From MedAcidi-G1 sp002713545 (lineage in GTDB: Bacteria > Actinomycetota > Acidimicrobiia > Acidimicrobiales > MedAcidi-G1): a stretch of DNA of 60,885 nt. How positions within the stretch are numbered: position 1 is the first letter of the stretch; every line of letters begins with the position of its first letter. Of the stretch, positions 42,990 to 52,114 are shown piece after piece. The notes beneath the pieces are model-generated. The model saw only the letters and a program-made list of their open reading frames with translations, searched no databases and had not been told where the DNA came from. A program made the position numbers and the translations under genes. The stretch is taken from the NCBI GenBank assembly GCA_964013895.1, contig CAXGYF010000005.1:1-60885 (forward strand). Reading direction: 5' to 3'.

Positions 42990-45341
42990 ATGAAAGTTCT
43001 ACTCTCTTTGTTGAAAGAGTTTGCTCCTATTGCTGGGGAGCCAGATTTAATTAGCGAGCAGTTAAGTGAGTTAGGTCTGGCTGTTGAAGAAACAACTAGA
43101 ACTGGAGAACATCTTGAGGGTGTTGTTGTGGCAAAAGTTTTGGATTTGAGGCCCCACCCAGACGCAGATCGTATTCAAATAGTTGAAGTTGATAGTGGTG
43201 ACGGCAAGCCGTTGCAGATTTGTTGTGGAGCATTCAATATGTCTGCTGGTGATTTTGTTCCACTCGCAACTATCGGAACAACAATGCCTAACGGAATGGA
43301 AATAAGCCGCCGAAAATTGCGCGGCGAATGGTCAAATGGGATGCTTTGCTCGAGTGCGGAAATTGATCTAGGTGAGGATCATGATGGGATTCTAATCCTA
43401 GGAAGTGAGAGTGAGCAGGGGACTCCTCTTGCAGTTTCATTGGGAATTGAATCCGATGTTCTTTACGACCTTGAAGTGAATCCGAACCGACCAGATGCCA
43501 TGTCGGTGGCTGGAGTAGCGCGCGACTTGGCTGCATACCAAAAAGTACCTTTTGAAATCCCTATTCCAAAAGCTCCGGAAAAAGGAAAAAATGTCTCTGA
43601 AATATTAAAAGCTGAGATTATTTCCCCAGATCTTTGTGGTCGCTTCATGGCGAGAGTAATTGACGGAATTTCAATTCAAGACTCTCCGCAATGGTTAAAA
43701 AACAGAATAACTGCTTTAGGTATGAGGCCAGTTAACAATGTTGTGGATGTGTCGAATTATGTAATGTTGGAACTGGGTCAGCCGAGTCACACTTTTGATT
43801 TGAATTGTGTCAAAGATTCAGAATTTAAAGTCAGGTGGGCTTCAGCCGGGGAGGAAATTACAACTCTCGATGGGGTTGTACGAAATTTGACAGAACAAGA
43901 TGGTGTCGTGACTGATGGTTTAGGTTCACCAATTGGGATTGCCGGTGTGATGGGTGGTGCTTCAACAGAGATAAGTGAGAGTACTTCGACTGTTGCTTTG
44001 GAAATGGCTTGGTGGAATCCTTCAGCAATCGCAAAAACTTCAAGAAGGCTTGGTTTGAGAAGTGAAGCTTCAGCTCGCTTTGAAAGAGGAACTGATCCAG
44101 AAATAATCGAGACAGCTATGCAGAGATTTTGTGAATTGTTAGGCCCTGAAGCTTTTCTATCGCCGGGTGCAATTGATGAGAAGGGCGAACTGCCCGCAAG
44201 AGATAAAATTAAGGTTCGCGTATCTCGGGTTAACAGTATTCTCGGAACAAACCTTGACCAAAAAGAGATCCTCGAGATACTTGACCCCATAGGTTTCAAA
44301 GCTGAATCTGTCGATCAGGACATTGAAGCGAAGGCTCCGAGCTTTCGCCCGGACACTTCAACGGAGATCGACGTAATTGAAGAGATTGCAAGACTTTACG
44401 GGTATGAAAAAATTCTAAAAACAGTCCCAAAGTCTAAAACATTTGGTTCTCTTACAGCGAAACAAAGTGATCGTCGTTTGATTAGAACAACGATGATGGG
44501 TTTAGGTTTAGACGAAGCGATGCCAGTGCCTTTTTTGGCTCCAGGTGAATTAGAAAATGCGGGACTTGAGTCTGATGGAATAAAAGTAGCAAACCCTTTA
44601 GTTGCAGAAGAGTCGATAATGCGTTCTTCCCTGAGACCTGGCTTGCTGAAAACCTTGGCTTACAACGAGTCACATAGACTTACCGGATTAAGACTTTTTG
44701 AACTTGGCCATGTTTACAGGCAGCCTGACAAGCCTCAATCTTTACCGGATGAAAGAGAGCAGCTTGTATCTGTTTTAGCTGGGGTCGAAGCTGGTGAAAT
44801 TGTGAAGATATGGTCAGCCTTAGCTGATGCGTTGGCCTTTAATCATTACGAATTAGTCGCTGATTCTCCACCGGGTTTTCACGCTACCAGAACATCTCAG
44901 ATCAAGATTGAAGGACGATTAGTTGGTTTCTTAGGAGAAATTGATCCATCAGTTCTTTCTCTATTTGAGGTGAGCGAGAGAGTCGCCTGCCTAGAAGTCG
45001 ATATTGATGACCTTTTGTCAGTACCTCATGGTCATCGTTCTTACGCTCCGTTTAGTCGTTACCCATCGTCAGATATAGATTTAGCATTCGAAGTTGACGA
45101 AAGTGTCTCGTCGAACGAGGTGAAAAAATGTTTACAGGAACAAGCCGGGTCGCTACTTGTAGATATTCACCTTTTTGATATTTTTAGAGGTGAACCTGTT
45201 GAAAAAGGTCGAAGAAGCCTTGCATTCAAGTTGAGACTTCAAGCCAACGATAGGACCCTTACAGACGTTGAGGTGGCGAAAGTACACGGAGAATGCATCG
45301 AGTCTGTGGAGAAAAAGTTTTTTGCAAAACTCCGGAGTTGA
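42990..45341 (+). CDS. pheT: Phenylalanyl-tRNA synthetase beta subunit
   Basis: Structural and editing subunit. In order: an EMAP-like tRNA-binding domain (VVVAKVLDLRPHPDADRIQI near residue 46), the B3/B4 editing domain (DLEVNPNRPDAMSVAGVARD and the QPSHTFDL region), B5 (FRPDTSTEIDVIEEIARLYG) and the C-terminal FDX-ACB anticodon domain (YAPFSRYPSSDIDLAFEVD). 783 residues, full length. Together with pheS it precedes the arginine genes as in Mycobacterium. Confidence 0.96.
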   Translation: MKVLLSLLKEFAPIAGEPDLISEQLSELGLAVEETTRTGEHLEGVVVAKVLDLRPHPDADRIQIVEVDSGDGKPLQICCGAFNMSAGDFVPLATIGTTMPNGMEISRRKLRGEWSNGMLCSSAEIDLGEDHDGILILGSESEQGTPLAVSLGIESDVLYDLEVNPNRPDAMSVAGVARDLAAYQKVPFEIPIPKAPEKGKNVSEILKAEIISPDLCGRFMARVIDGISIQDSPQWLKNRITALGMRPVNNVVDVSNYVMLELGQPSHTFDLNCVKDSEFKVRWASAGEEITTLDGVVRNLTEQDGVVTDGLGSPIGIAGVMGGASTEISESTSTVALEMAWWNPSAIAKTSRRLGLRSEASARFERGTDPEIIETAMQRFCELLGPEAFLSPGAIDEKGELPARDKIKVRVSRVNSILGTNLDQKEILEILDPIGFKAESVDQDIEAKAPSFRPDTSTEIDVIEEIARLYGYEKILKTVPKSKTFGSLTAKQSDRRLIRTTMMGLGLDEAMPVPFLAPGELENAGLESDGIKVANPLVAEESIMRSSLRPGLLKTLAYNESHRLTGLRLFELGHVYRQPDKPQSLPDEREQLVSVLAGVEAGEIVKIWSALADALAFNHYELVADSPPGFHATRTSQIKIEGRLVGFLGEIDPSVLSLFEVSERVACLEVDIDDLLSVPHGHRSYAPFSRYPSSDIDLAFEVDESVSSNEVKKCLQEQAGSLLVDIHLFDIFRGEPVEKGRRSLAFKLRLQANDRTLTDVEVAKVHGECIESVEKKFFAKLRS

Positions 45342-45382
45342 AATTATTCCAGAAATAGAAAAATATTTGAAAGGGTCTATTG

Positions 45383-46363
45383 ATGAAAGCATGGCAAATA
45401 CATGAGTTGGGAGAGCCAAAAGAATCCCTAAAGGTTCACGAGATGGACACGCCAGAACCTATGGCTGGCCAACTGTTGATAGAAGTCGACGCTGTCGGCT
45501 TGGCTTTCCCAGACGTGCTCCAATGTCGAGGCGAGTACCAAGTGAAGCCACCTTTGCCGTTTACGCCCGGAGGCGAAACAGCAGGCAGGGTAATAGCCGT
45601 CGGTGAAGGGGTTGAAGATTTCATAGTGGGTCAGAAAGTTATTTCATTAGGAGGGGGTTTATCTGAGCAAGCTTTAGTTCATGCACAAATGTCTTTTGGT
45701 GTACCCGATTCGATGGACCTAGTTAAAGCAGCTGCTCTCCCGATGAATTACGGAACGACTTGGTTCGCTTTGCATGACCGCGCCTTTATAAAGAGCGGGG
45801 AATCTTTATTAGTAACGGGAGCATCAGGTGGAACTGGTTCTGCGGCAATACAGTTGGGACTGGCAGCTGGGGCAAGAGTTATAGCGGTGGCGGGTGGTAA
45901 AGAAAAAGTGGACGCATGTAGAGAGCTCGGTGCGGATGTAGTAATTGACCACAAGGAAGAAGAAGATCTTGTTGAGAAGGTGAGAGAAGTCACAAATAAC
46001 GAGGGTGTAGATGTCGCCTATGACCCAGTTGGTGGAGAAGTATTCCAAAAAGTAAGAAGATGTATGGCATGGAACGGCCGTTTGTTGGTAATCGGTTTCG
46101 TAGCTGGCATCCCAGAAGTGGCGACGAATCATGTGCTGCTGAAAAATTATTCGGTGGTGGGAGTTCATTGGGGGGCTTCTCTAGGGAGAGATCCAGGATC
46201 TTTCAAACAGCAAATGTCTTCGGTCGTCGAGCTGAGTAAGAGTGGAGAAGTAGACCCCTTATTGCACCCAACATATGAATTCGACTCTGCAAATCAGGCC
46301 CTACAAGACATTGCAGACCGTAAAGTTGTAGGAAAAGTAGTCGTAGATCTGAATAAAACCTAA
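45383..46363 (+). CDS. NADPH:quinone oxidoreductase-like MDR family protein
   Basis: Zinc-free medium-chain reductase of 326 residues. PFTPGGETAGRVIAVGEGV, MNYGTTWFALHDRA and the nucleotide motif LLVTGASGGTGSAAIQLGLAAGARVIAVAG (near residue 140) define the quinone oxidoreductase branch; the catalytic and structural zinc Cys residues of alcohol dehydrogenases are absent. ATG 45383 is used, with AAAGGG upstream; the TTG three bases before gives only one more residue. It lies between pheT and argC and has no clear link to either. The physiological substrate is unknown. Confidence 0.88.
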   Translation: MKAWQIHELGEPKESLKVHEMDTPEPMAGQLLIEVDAVGLAFPDVLQCRGEYQVKPPLPFTPGGETAGRVIAVGEGVEDFIVGQKVISLGGGLSEQALVHAQMSFGVPDSMDLVKAAALPMNYGTTWFALHDRAFIKSGESLLVTGASGGTGSAAIQLGLAAGARVIAVAGGKEKVDACRELGADVVIDHKEEEDLVEKVREVTNNEGVDVAYDPVGGEVFQKVRRCMAWNGRLLVIGFVAGIPEVATNHVLLKNYSVVGVHWGASLGRDPGSFKQQMSSVVELSKSGEVDPLLHPTYEFDSANQALQDIADRKVVGKVVVDLNKT

Positions 46364-46367
46364 AAAT

Positions 46368-46385
46368 ATTGAATTTTTATACATA
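46368..46385 (+). promoter_or_regulatory. ARG box (ArgR operator) before argC
   Basis: ATTGAATTTTTATACATA matches the E. coli ARG-box consensus WNTGAATWWWWATTCANW at every fixed position but one. It covers the -35 box of the argC promoter, and argR lies in the same operon, so ArgR-arginine would repress the whole cluster. Confidence 0.7.
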
Positions 46386-46397
46386 AAACTGTATGAT
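46369..46397 (+). promoter_or_regulatory. Promoter of the arginine operon, leaderless
   Basis: -35 TTGAAT (46369-46374) and -10 TATGAT (46392-46397) are separated by 17 bases, the best promoter in the window. The -10 ends six bases before the ATG of argC, so transcription should begin at or next to the A of the start codon; no ribosome-binding site is present. Confidence 0.7.
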
Positions 46398-46403
46398 GAT
46401 ACT

Positions 46404-47450
46404 ATGTTTTCAGTAGGTATTATTGGAGCTTCGGGCTATACCGGGGCCGAATTATTAAGAATTTGTTCAAAGCATCCCAATTTTGAAATCAAAACAGCAG
46501 TTGCCTCGAGTCAAGCTGGAACGGCTATTTCTGATGTTCACTCCCATCTTTCATCTGAATTTCCAGCGATGTTGTTTGAAAGCAAGGATTCTGCGCCATT
46601 GAATGAATGTGAAGTTATTTTCACGGGTTTACCTCATGGCGCCTCACAAAAAATAATTCCAGAATTGCTCGAGACCGCAGAACTGATTGTTGATTTGGGA
46701 GCTGACTTCCGACTTAAAAACGCTGAAATTTATCAGGAATGGTATGGAGAAGAACATTCAGTTCCACAACTTCTTGATTCTGCCTCTTATGGTCTACCTG
46801 AACTCTTTCGAGATGGACTAGAAAACACCTCTTTAGTAGCCGCCCCCGGGTGTTACCCCACGGCTGCATCTCTTGCCTTGGCTCCTTTTATGAGAGCAGG
46901 AGTGATTGAATCTGAAGAAATCATTGTTGATGCAGCAAGCGGTGTCTCGGGTGCAGGAAAAACCCCCCAACCTAGTAGTTTATTTTGCGCTGTTGATGAA
47001 AATTTTGCTGCTTATGGTTTACTTTCACACCGTCATACTCCCGAAATTGAACAAACGCTTAGCACCGGAGCGAACGGAGATTCAATGGGCAATGCATCAG
47101 TTTTGTTCACGCCTCATCTAGCTCCGATGAATAGAGGGATTCTTGCCACTTGCTATGCCAGAGTCAAAGGTGAACTAAATACGGATCAAGCTCTTCAAAT
47201 TTTGGCCGAAACATACTCTGACATGCCTTTTATTGTGGTTAATGACAAATCACCTAATACAAAATCGACTTTTGGATCAAATGCTGCTCACTTGACAGCA
47301 AGAGTCGACCCTAGAACAGGTTTATTGGTTGTACTTTGTGCAATAGATAATCTAGGCAAGGGCGCTTCAGGACAGGCGGTTCAATGCGCAAATATCGTTC
47401 TAGGGCTCGACGAGTCTGATGGTTTAAGTGCGATCGGAATAAGCCCATGA
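46404..47450 (+). CDS. argC: N-acetyl-gamma-glutamyl-phosphate reductase
   Basis: Third step of arginine synthesis, NADPH-dependent. The nucleotide motif VGIIGASGYTGAELLRI opens the protein, and the catalytic Cys lies in VAAPGCYPTAASLAL (near residue 151); HRHTPEIEQ and FTPHLAPMNRGILAT complete the family pattern. 348 residues. First gene of the cluster argC-J-B-D-F-R-G-H, expressed from a promoter with an ARG box; the stop overlaps argJ by four bases. Confidence 0.96.
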   Translation: MFSVGIIGASGYTGAELLRICSKHPNFEIKTAVASSQAGTAISDVHSHLSSEFPAMLFESKDSAPLNECEVIFTGLPHGASQKIIPELLETAELIVDLGADFRLKNAEIYQEWYGEEHSVPQLLDSASYGLPELFRDGLENTSLVAAPGCYPTAASLALAPFMRAGVIESEEIIVDAASGVSGAGKTPQPSSLFCAVDENFAAYGLLSHRHTPEIEQTLSTGANGDSMGNASVLFTPHLAPMNRGILATCYARVKGELNTDQALQILAETYSDMPFIVVNDKSPNTKSTFGSNAAHLTARVDPRTGLLVVLCAIDNLGKGASGQAVQCANIVLGLDESDGLSAIGISP

Positions 47451-48610
47451 CAGTCACCAACGTAGAAGGCTTTCTGGCAAGTGGTGTGGCAAGTGGAATT
47501 AAAAGTAACCAAGAGTTGGACCTAGCATTGATCACAACCGAAGATCGAAAACCGATTTCGGCAGCAGGTGTTTTTACGTCAAATAAGATGACAGCCGCAC
47601 CGGTTTTGGTAACCCGCAAGCATCTGGAAGCAACTGAAGGTTTTGCTTCGACAGTGGTTCTCAATAGTGGGAATGCAAATGCAGCTACAGGCAAACAGGG
47701 TTTAATAGACGCTGAGCAGATGTGTGAATTGACAGCGCAAGGTCTCGGATGCGAATCGAATGAAATTCTAGTTTGTTCAACAGGATGGATTGGTTATCCA
47801 CTTCCAATGGAAGCCGTTACTTACGGAATTAAAAACGCAATCGATTCTCTTGATAGTGACGCAGGGAGAACGGCAGCAAAAGCAATTATGACAACAGATA
47901 CAGTTCCTAAAAATACTTTTGTCGAATCGGAAGGTTTTTCGGTTGGGGGTATATCTAAAGGGGCGGCGATGCTCCAGCCGAATATGGCAACGATGCTTTC
48001 AGTTTTAACAACGGATGCTGTCGTAGACCCGAAGGAAGCCACGAGACTCCTTCGGAAAGCAGTTGCAGTTTCATTTAATTGTTTAACAGTAGATGGAGCA
48101 GAATCTACTAATGACACGGTTATTCTCTTAGCAAATGGAAAGTCAGGTGTAGAAAACCATGCTCTTCTCGGAGAGTCACTGATCGAAGCGTGTAAAGATT
48201 TGGCAGTGCAAATGGCAGATGATGCCGAAGGCTCAACGAAAACAGTTTTTCTGCGTGTAACTGGAGCTAAAGATAACAATGAGGCAGAACTAGCCGCTAG
48301 AAGCACAGCTAATAGTCAATTAATTAAATGTTCCTGGTACGGGGAAGACCCTTATTGGGGGCGAATAGCGGCCCAAATAGGTGCCTCTGGAATTCAATTT
48401 GATTCCGAGACAATCTCAGTTTCCTATGGGGGCCAAACCGTGTATGCAAAAGGAAAAGCCCAAAAAGTAGATCCTAATGCTCTAGGAAAACATATGTCTC
48501 AAAGACGTTTAGAATTACATGTTGATCTGGGACAAGGTCAGGGCGAGTCTGATGTGGTAACAACAGATTTAACACATGCCTATATCGATGAAAATATGAG
48601 GACTTCGTGA
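47447..48610 (+). CDS. argJ: Glutamate N-acetyltransferase / amino-acid acetyltransferase (ArgJ)
   Basis: Transfers the acetyl group from N-acetylornithine back to glutamate, so the pathway runs in the cyclic form. The self-cleavage site is visible in GAAMLQPNMATMLSVL, where the Thr becomes the N-terminal nucleophile of the beta chain (near residue 183). NSGNANAATG and AEGSTKTVF are also conserved. 387 residues. Whether it also uses acetyl-CoA (bifunctional form) cannot be seen. ATGA overlap with argC. Confidence 0.96.
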   Translation: MTVTNVEGFLASGVASGIKSNQELDLALITTEDRKPISAAGVFTSNKMTAAPVLVTRKHLEATEGFASTVVLNSGNANAATGKQGLIDAEQMCELTAQGLGCESNEILVCSTGWIGYPLPMEAVTYGIKNAIDSLDSDAGRTAAKAIMTTDTVPKNTFVESEGFSVGGISKGAAMLQPNMATMLSVLTTDAVVDPKEATRLLRKAVAVSFNCLTVDGAESTNDTVILLANGKSGVENHALLGESLIEACKDLAVQMADDAEGSTKTVFLRVTGAKDNNEAELAARSTANSQLIKCSWYGEDPYWGRIAAQIGASGIQFDSETISVSYGGQTVYAKGKAQKVDPNALGKHMSQRRLELHVDLGQGQGESDVVTTDLTHAYIDENMRTS

Positions 48611-49557
48611 TGGAAGACAAGGGTTTTAATCTCAAAGGAGAGCCGGTTTTCTCGCCTGAAAGAAGGGCGGGGGTTCTAGTGGAAACTCTTCCCTATATAA
48701 CCAGATTTGCAGGAAGAGTTGTAGTGGTAAAATTTGGTGGCAATGCCATGGAAAGTGATGAGCTAGCTGACCAATTCGCCCAAGACATTGTTTTGATGCA
48801 TTCAGTGGGTATCAAACCAGTAGTCGTTCATGGGGGCGGGCCCCAAATTGGCAACCTTGTAGAAAGACTCGGTTTAAGTACAGAATTCAAAGATGGTCAG
48901 CGAGTAACCGATAAGGAAACTTTAGAAATAGCCCAAATGGTACTTGTTGGAAAAGTTAACACAGACATTGTTTCGAGTATTAATGTTCATTCGCCAATAG
49001 CTGTAGGACTATCAGGTGGTGACTCAAATTTAATTGAAGCAACTCAAAGAGACTCATCGCTAGGCTATGTGGGCGATGTCGTAAAAATAAATCCGACGAT
49101 ATTGGAATGCCTCATGGGAGAAAATCTTATTCCCGTGATATCTACTATAGGAACAGATTCAAACGGGCAGGCTTACAACATAAATTCAGACACTGTGGCA
49201 GCAGCTTTAGCTGGTTCCCTTAAAGCCGAAAGACTCCTCTATCTCACTGACGTAGAGGGACTTTTAAAAGATGTATCGGACCCAACAAGCAAGATTTCAA
49301 AAATAGGCATTTCTAGTTTGAGTGATCTGATTAACAAAGGCACTGTCAAGTCTGGAATGATTCCTAAAGCACAAGCATGTATCGATGCAATTACAGAAGG
49401 CGTGGCTTCAGCTCACATGGTTGATGGTCGGATACCCCACGTTTTACTTCTTGAACTGTTTACAGATGCCGGGATAGGGACAATGGTTCTCCCAGAAGAC
49501 ATGTTGGACTTGTCCAAGTCTCAAGATCAAGGCAAGGTGGACGATGAGCTGGTCTGA
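48610..49557 (+). CDS. argB: Acetylglutamate kinase
   Basis: Phosphorylates N-acetylglutamate, the usual control point of cyclic arginine pathways. The amino acid kinase fold shows VVVKFGGNAM, VVHGGGPQIGNLVERLG, QRVTDKETLEI, the NSDTVAAALAGSLKAERL region and KSGMIPKAQACIDAI. An N-terminal segment of about 25 residues before the kinase core resembles the helix of arginine-sensitive enzymes (inference). ATG 48610 has GAGGA seven bases upstream; GTG 48607 is one codon earlier. Overlaps argD by 14 bases. Confidence 0.95.
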   Translation: MEDKGFNLKGEPVFSPERRAGVLVETLPYITRFAGRVVVVKFGGNAMESDELADQFAQDIVLMHSVGIKPVVVHGGGPQIGNLVERLGLSTEFKDGQRVTDKETLEIAQMVLVGKVNTDIVSSINVHSPIAVGLSGGDSNLIEATQRDSSLGYVGDVVKINPTILECLMGENLIPVISTIGTDSNGQAYNINSDTVAAALAGSLKAERLLYLTDVEGLLKDVSDPTSKISKIGISSLSDLINKGTVKSGMIPKAQACIDAITEGVASAHMVDGRIPHVLLLELFTDAGIGTMVLPEDMLDLSKSQDQGKVDDELV

Positions 49558-50737
49558 ATTGTTAATGCCTAATTACGGTACGCCATCTGTCACCTTCGTG
49601 AAAGGTTCCGGTACAGAACTTTTTGATAAAGATGGAAAAAGGTATTTAGATTTCTTATGTGGTATAGCAGTAACTGGTTTAGGCCATAGTCATCCACGAA
49701 TAGCTGATGCCATATCAGAACAGGCGAACACGCTTCTACACGTTTCGAATCTTTTTATTACAGAACCACAACTGGAAGTCGCGGAAACTTTAAACAGACT
49801 TATAAGCGCAGGAAGTAATCAATCAGGAAAAATCCTATTTCAAAATTCTGGAGCTGAAGCAAATGAAGCTGCCATGAAGCTTGCCCGAAAATTTCAAGGT
49901 GTAGGAAAACACGGAGTGGTTTCTGCTTATAAATCTTTTCACGGCAGGACCATGGCCACTTTGGCTGCGACCGGTCAACCGGAGAAGCATGAACCGTTCG
50001 TGCCTTTACCAGAGGGATTTCGACATGCCGAGTGGGACAATTTAGATTCTTTTGAAGAAGCTATAGATCAAACCACTGGTGCAATATTAGTTGAACCTAT
50101 TCAAGGTGAAGGTGGTGTGAATGATGCAGGAAAAGATTTCTTACAAGGGCTTCGAAAGCTTTGTGATGAGAAGGGTTTGTTGCTCATAATGGATGAGATT
50201 CAAACCGGTCTTGGGCGGACTGGCGAGTGGTTCGGGTTCCATCATGCGAGTATTGAACCTGACATTGTAACAATGGCCAAAGGAATAGCTAATGGTGTTC
50301 CTATCGGAGCTGTTTGGGCAAAATCAGAAGTAGCAGATGCTTTCCAGCCTGGGGATCATGGTTCGACTTTTGCTGGGCAACCACTAGCAGCTTCCGCTGC
50401 AAGGGAAACTTTGAGAGTCCTTGAGGAAATTCAAGCACCTAAATTAGCTAAGGAAAAAGGCGCCGAGATGGTTGCAGCGGTTAGCAATATTGACGGAGTT
50501 GATTCGGTTAGAGGTTCAGGACTGCTTCTAGGGGTAGAGATTGAAAAACAAAGATTAGATCAGGGCGATGCTCGTGACTTGGCGCAGGCCTGTTTAAGGG
50601 AAGGGCTAGTTGTTAATGGTGTTACGCCCACTGCTCTTAGGTTGGCTCCGCCTTTGACGATTTCCTCAGAAGAGATAATTGAAGGAGCAGGGATTCTTGA
50701 AAAGGTTTTGAAGATACGAAAGGAAGACGCTTCATGA
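49544..50737 (+). CDS. argD: Acetylornithine aminotransferase
   Basis: PLP-dependent transamination to N-acetylornithine. LMPNYGTPSVTFVKGSG is the typical N-terminus; SGAEANEAAMKLARK, FHGRTMATLAATGQ, the PLP-binding Asp in LLIMDEIQTGLGRTG and the Schiff-base Lys in TMAKGIANGVPIGA are all present. 397 residues. Class III aminotransferases are similar to one another, but the position between argB and argF fixes the role. ATGA overlap with argF. Confidence 0.96.
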   Translation: MSWSELLMPNYGTPSVTFVKGSGTELFDKDGKRYLDFLCGIAVTGLGHSHPRIADAISEQANTLLHVSNLFITEPQLEVAETLNRLISAGSNQSGKILFQNSGAEANEAAMKLARKFQGVGKHGVVSAYKSFHGRTMATLAATGQPEKHEPFVPLPEGFRHAEWDNLDSFEEAIDQTTGAILVEPIQGEGGVNDAGKDFLQGLRKLCDEKGLLLIMDEIQTGLGRTGEWFGFHHASIEPDIVTMAKGIANGVPIGAVWAKSEVADAFQPGDHGSTFAGQPLAASAARETLRVLEEIQAPKLAKEKGAEMVAAVSNIDGVDSVRGSGLLLGVEIEKQRLDQGDARDLAQACLREGLVVNGVTPTALRLAPPLTISSEEIIEGAGILEKVLKIRKEDAS

Positions 50738-51630
50738 GAAGTTTTTTAGAAGTTGACGACCTTACCGTTGAGGAACTTAACAGAGTAATAGATCTTTGCC
50801 TCGAACCTAATCTGCCTAAGGTTTTACAAGGTGAAGGCGCCGCTTTGGTATTTGAAAAACCATCGAATCGTACGCGTAATTCGATGGAAATGGCTGTTCA
50901 TCAGTTGGGAGGACACCCTGTATATATCCGTGGTGAAGAATTAGGTTTTGACAAGAGGGAGTCTGTCGAAGACATAGTTTCAACTCTTTCAGGTTATTAC
51001 AAATGCGTAGCAGCGAGAGTTTTCGACCACACGGTATTAGAGAGAATGACAAAAGCGGAACTCTGTCCGATTGTTAATCTTCTTTCTGATGAGGGTCACC
51101 CTATGCAAGCATTAGCTGATGTTCTAACACTAGTAAAAGAGTTTGGCGATATTAACGGTAAGATTCTTGCGTTTGTAGGTGATGGGAATAACGTATTTCG
51201 TTCTTTAGCTATGGCAGCTGGCATGCTAGGGGCCCAAATTCGTTTCGCCGGTCCGAGCGGTTATCGTCTAAGCGACTTTGATAAGGACAGATTGGCCTTA
51301 GTAGGTGTAGAGGTTGACGAATTTGCTTTTGCCCAAGACGCCGTTGACGGTTCAAATGTCGTTTATACAGACGTGTGGACTTCGATGGGTCAGGAGTCTG
51401 AGACAGAAGAAAGAAAAAAAGCTTTCGAAGCATTCACAGTAGACACTAGTTTGATGGACTCTGCATCATCAGATGCGGTTTTCCTTCATTGTCTCCCCGC
51501 TCATAGAGGTGAAGAAGTGACTGGGGAAGTGATAGATGGACCAAAGAGTCGCGTGTGGGATCAATCGGAAAACAGAATGCATGCTGCCCGCGGGCTACTT
51601 GCATGGCTTCTATCTGAAGGTCAAAAATGA
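50734..51630 (+). CDS. argF: Ornithine carbamoyltransferase
   Basis: Joins carbamoyl phosphate (from CarAB) with ornithine to citrulline. The carbamoyl phosphate loop reads FEKPSNRTRNSMEMAVHQLG: SNRTR replaces the common STRTR, with the phosphate-binding Ser, Arg and Thr kept. DEGHPMQALADVLTL, the ornithine-binding TDVWTSMGQE and FLHCLPAHRGEEVT follow. 298 residues, slightly short for the family. Overlaps both neighbours by four bases. Confidence 0.95.
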   Translation: MRSFLEVDDLTVEELNRVIDLCLEPNLPKVLQGEGAALVFEKPSNRTRNSMEMAVHQLGGHPVYIRGEELGFDKRESVEDIVSTLSGYYKCVAARVFDHTVLERMTKAELCPIVNLLSDEGHPMQALADVLTLVKEFGDINGKILAFVGDGNNVFRSLAMAAGMLGAQIRFAGPSGYRLSDFDKDRLALVGVEVDEFAFAQDAVDGSNVVYTDVWTSMGQESETEERKKAFEAFTVDTSLMDSASSDAVFLHCLPAHRGEEVTGEVIDGPKSRVWDQSENRMHAARGLLAWLLSEGQK

Positions 51631-52100
51631 GTAAATCACAAAGACAATACTTGCTCGCGAAAATACTTGAAGAACAAGCTGTCTCAAGTCAAGCAAAACT
51701 TGTAGAACTACTTAAGTCTGAAGGTGTAGATGTTACTCAAGCCACCCTCTCGCGTGATCTTGAAGAACTCGGAGCTGTCAAGGTAAGAGTTCCTGTAGGT
51801 GACAGTGTCTATGCAATACCAGATAACCCGACAGAGAGAGTTTTACCTGTTGATTATCTCAGGCGTGTACTAGGAGAGTGGCTAGTAGAAGTATCAGTTT
51901 CAAATAATATTGTTGTTTTAAAGACTCCTCCTGGCTCTGCACATGTTGTGGCATCGGCAGTTGATAGAGCCGGACTTTCAGAAATCATAGGAACGGTTGC
52001 GGGTGATGACACCGTCTTGCTGGTCGCTGCTTCAGACACTACCGGTGAGAAAGTGTCTGAAAAATTAAAAAATCTAGCAGGAATTACAGGCGCCAATTAG
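51627..52100 (+). CDS. argR: Arginine repressor ArgR
   Basis: Hexameric, arginine-responsive regulator. The N-terminal winged helix has the recognition pattern LKSEGVDVTQATLSRDLEEL (about residues 28-47); the C-terminal arginine-binding and trimer domain contains LKTPPGSAHVVASAVDRAG and IGTVAGDDTVLLVA with the paired Asp that contact arginine. 157 residues. It is embedded in the operon it should control, whose promoter carries an ARG box. Confidence 0.95.
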   Translation: MSKSQRQYLLAKILEEQAVSSQAKLVELLKSEGVDVTQATLSRDLEELGAVKVRVPVGDSVYAIPDNPTERVLPVDYLRRVLGEWLVEVSVSNNIVVLKTPPGSAHVVASAVDRAGLSEIIGTVAGDDTVLLVAASDTTGEKVSEKLKNLAGITGAN

Positions 52101-52114
52101 TGAATGAGAGAAAT

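Noticed and set aside
43787..44299. 170-residue reverse-strand frame inside pheT
   Set aside because: Fully within a certain gene; Ser/Pro/Ile-rich shadow composition.
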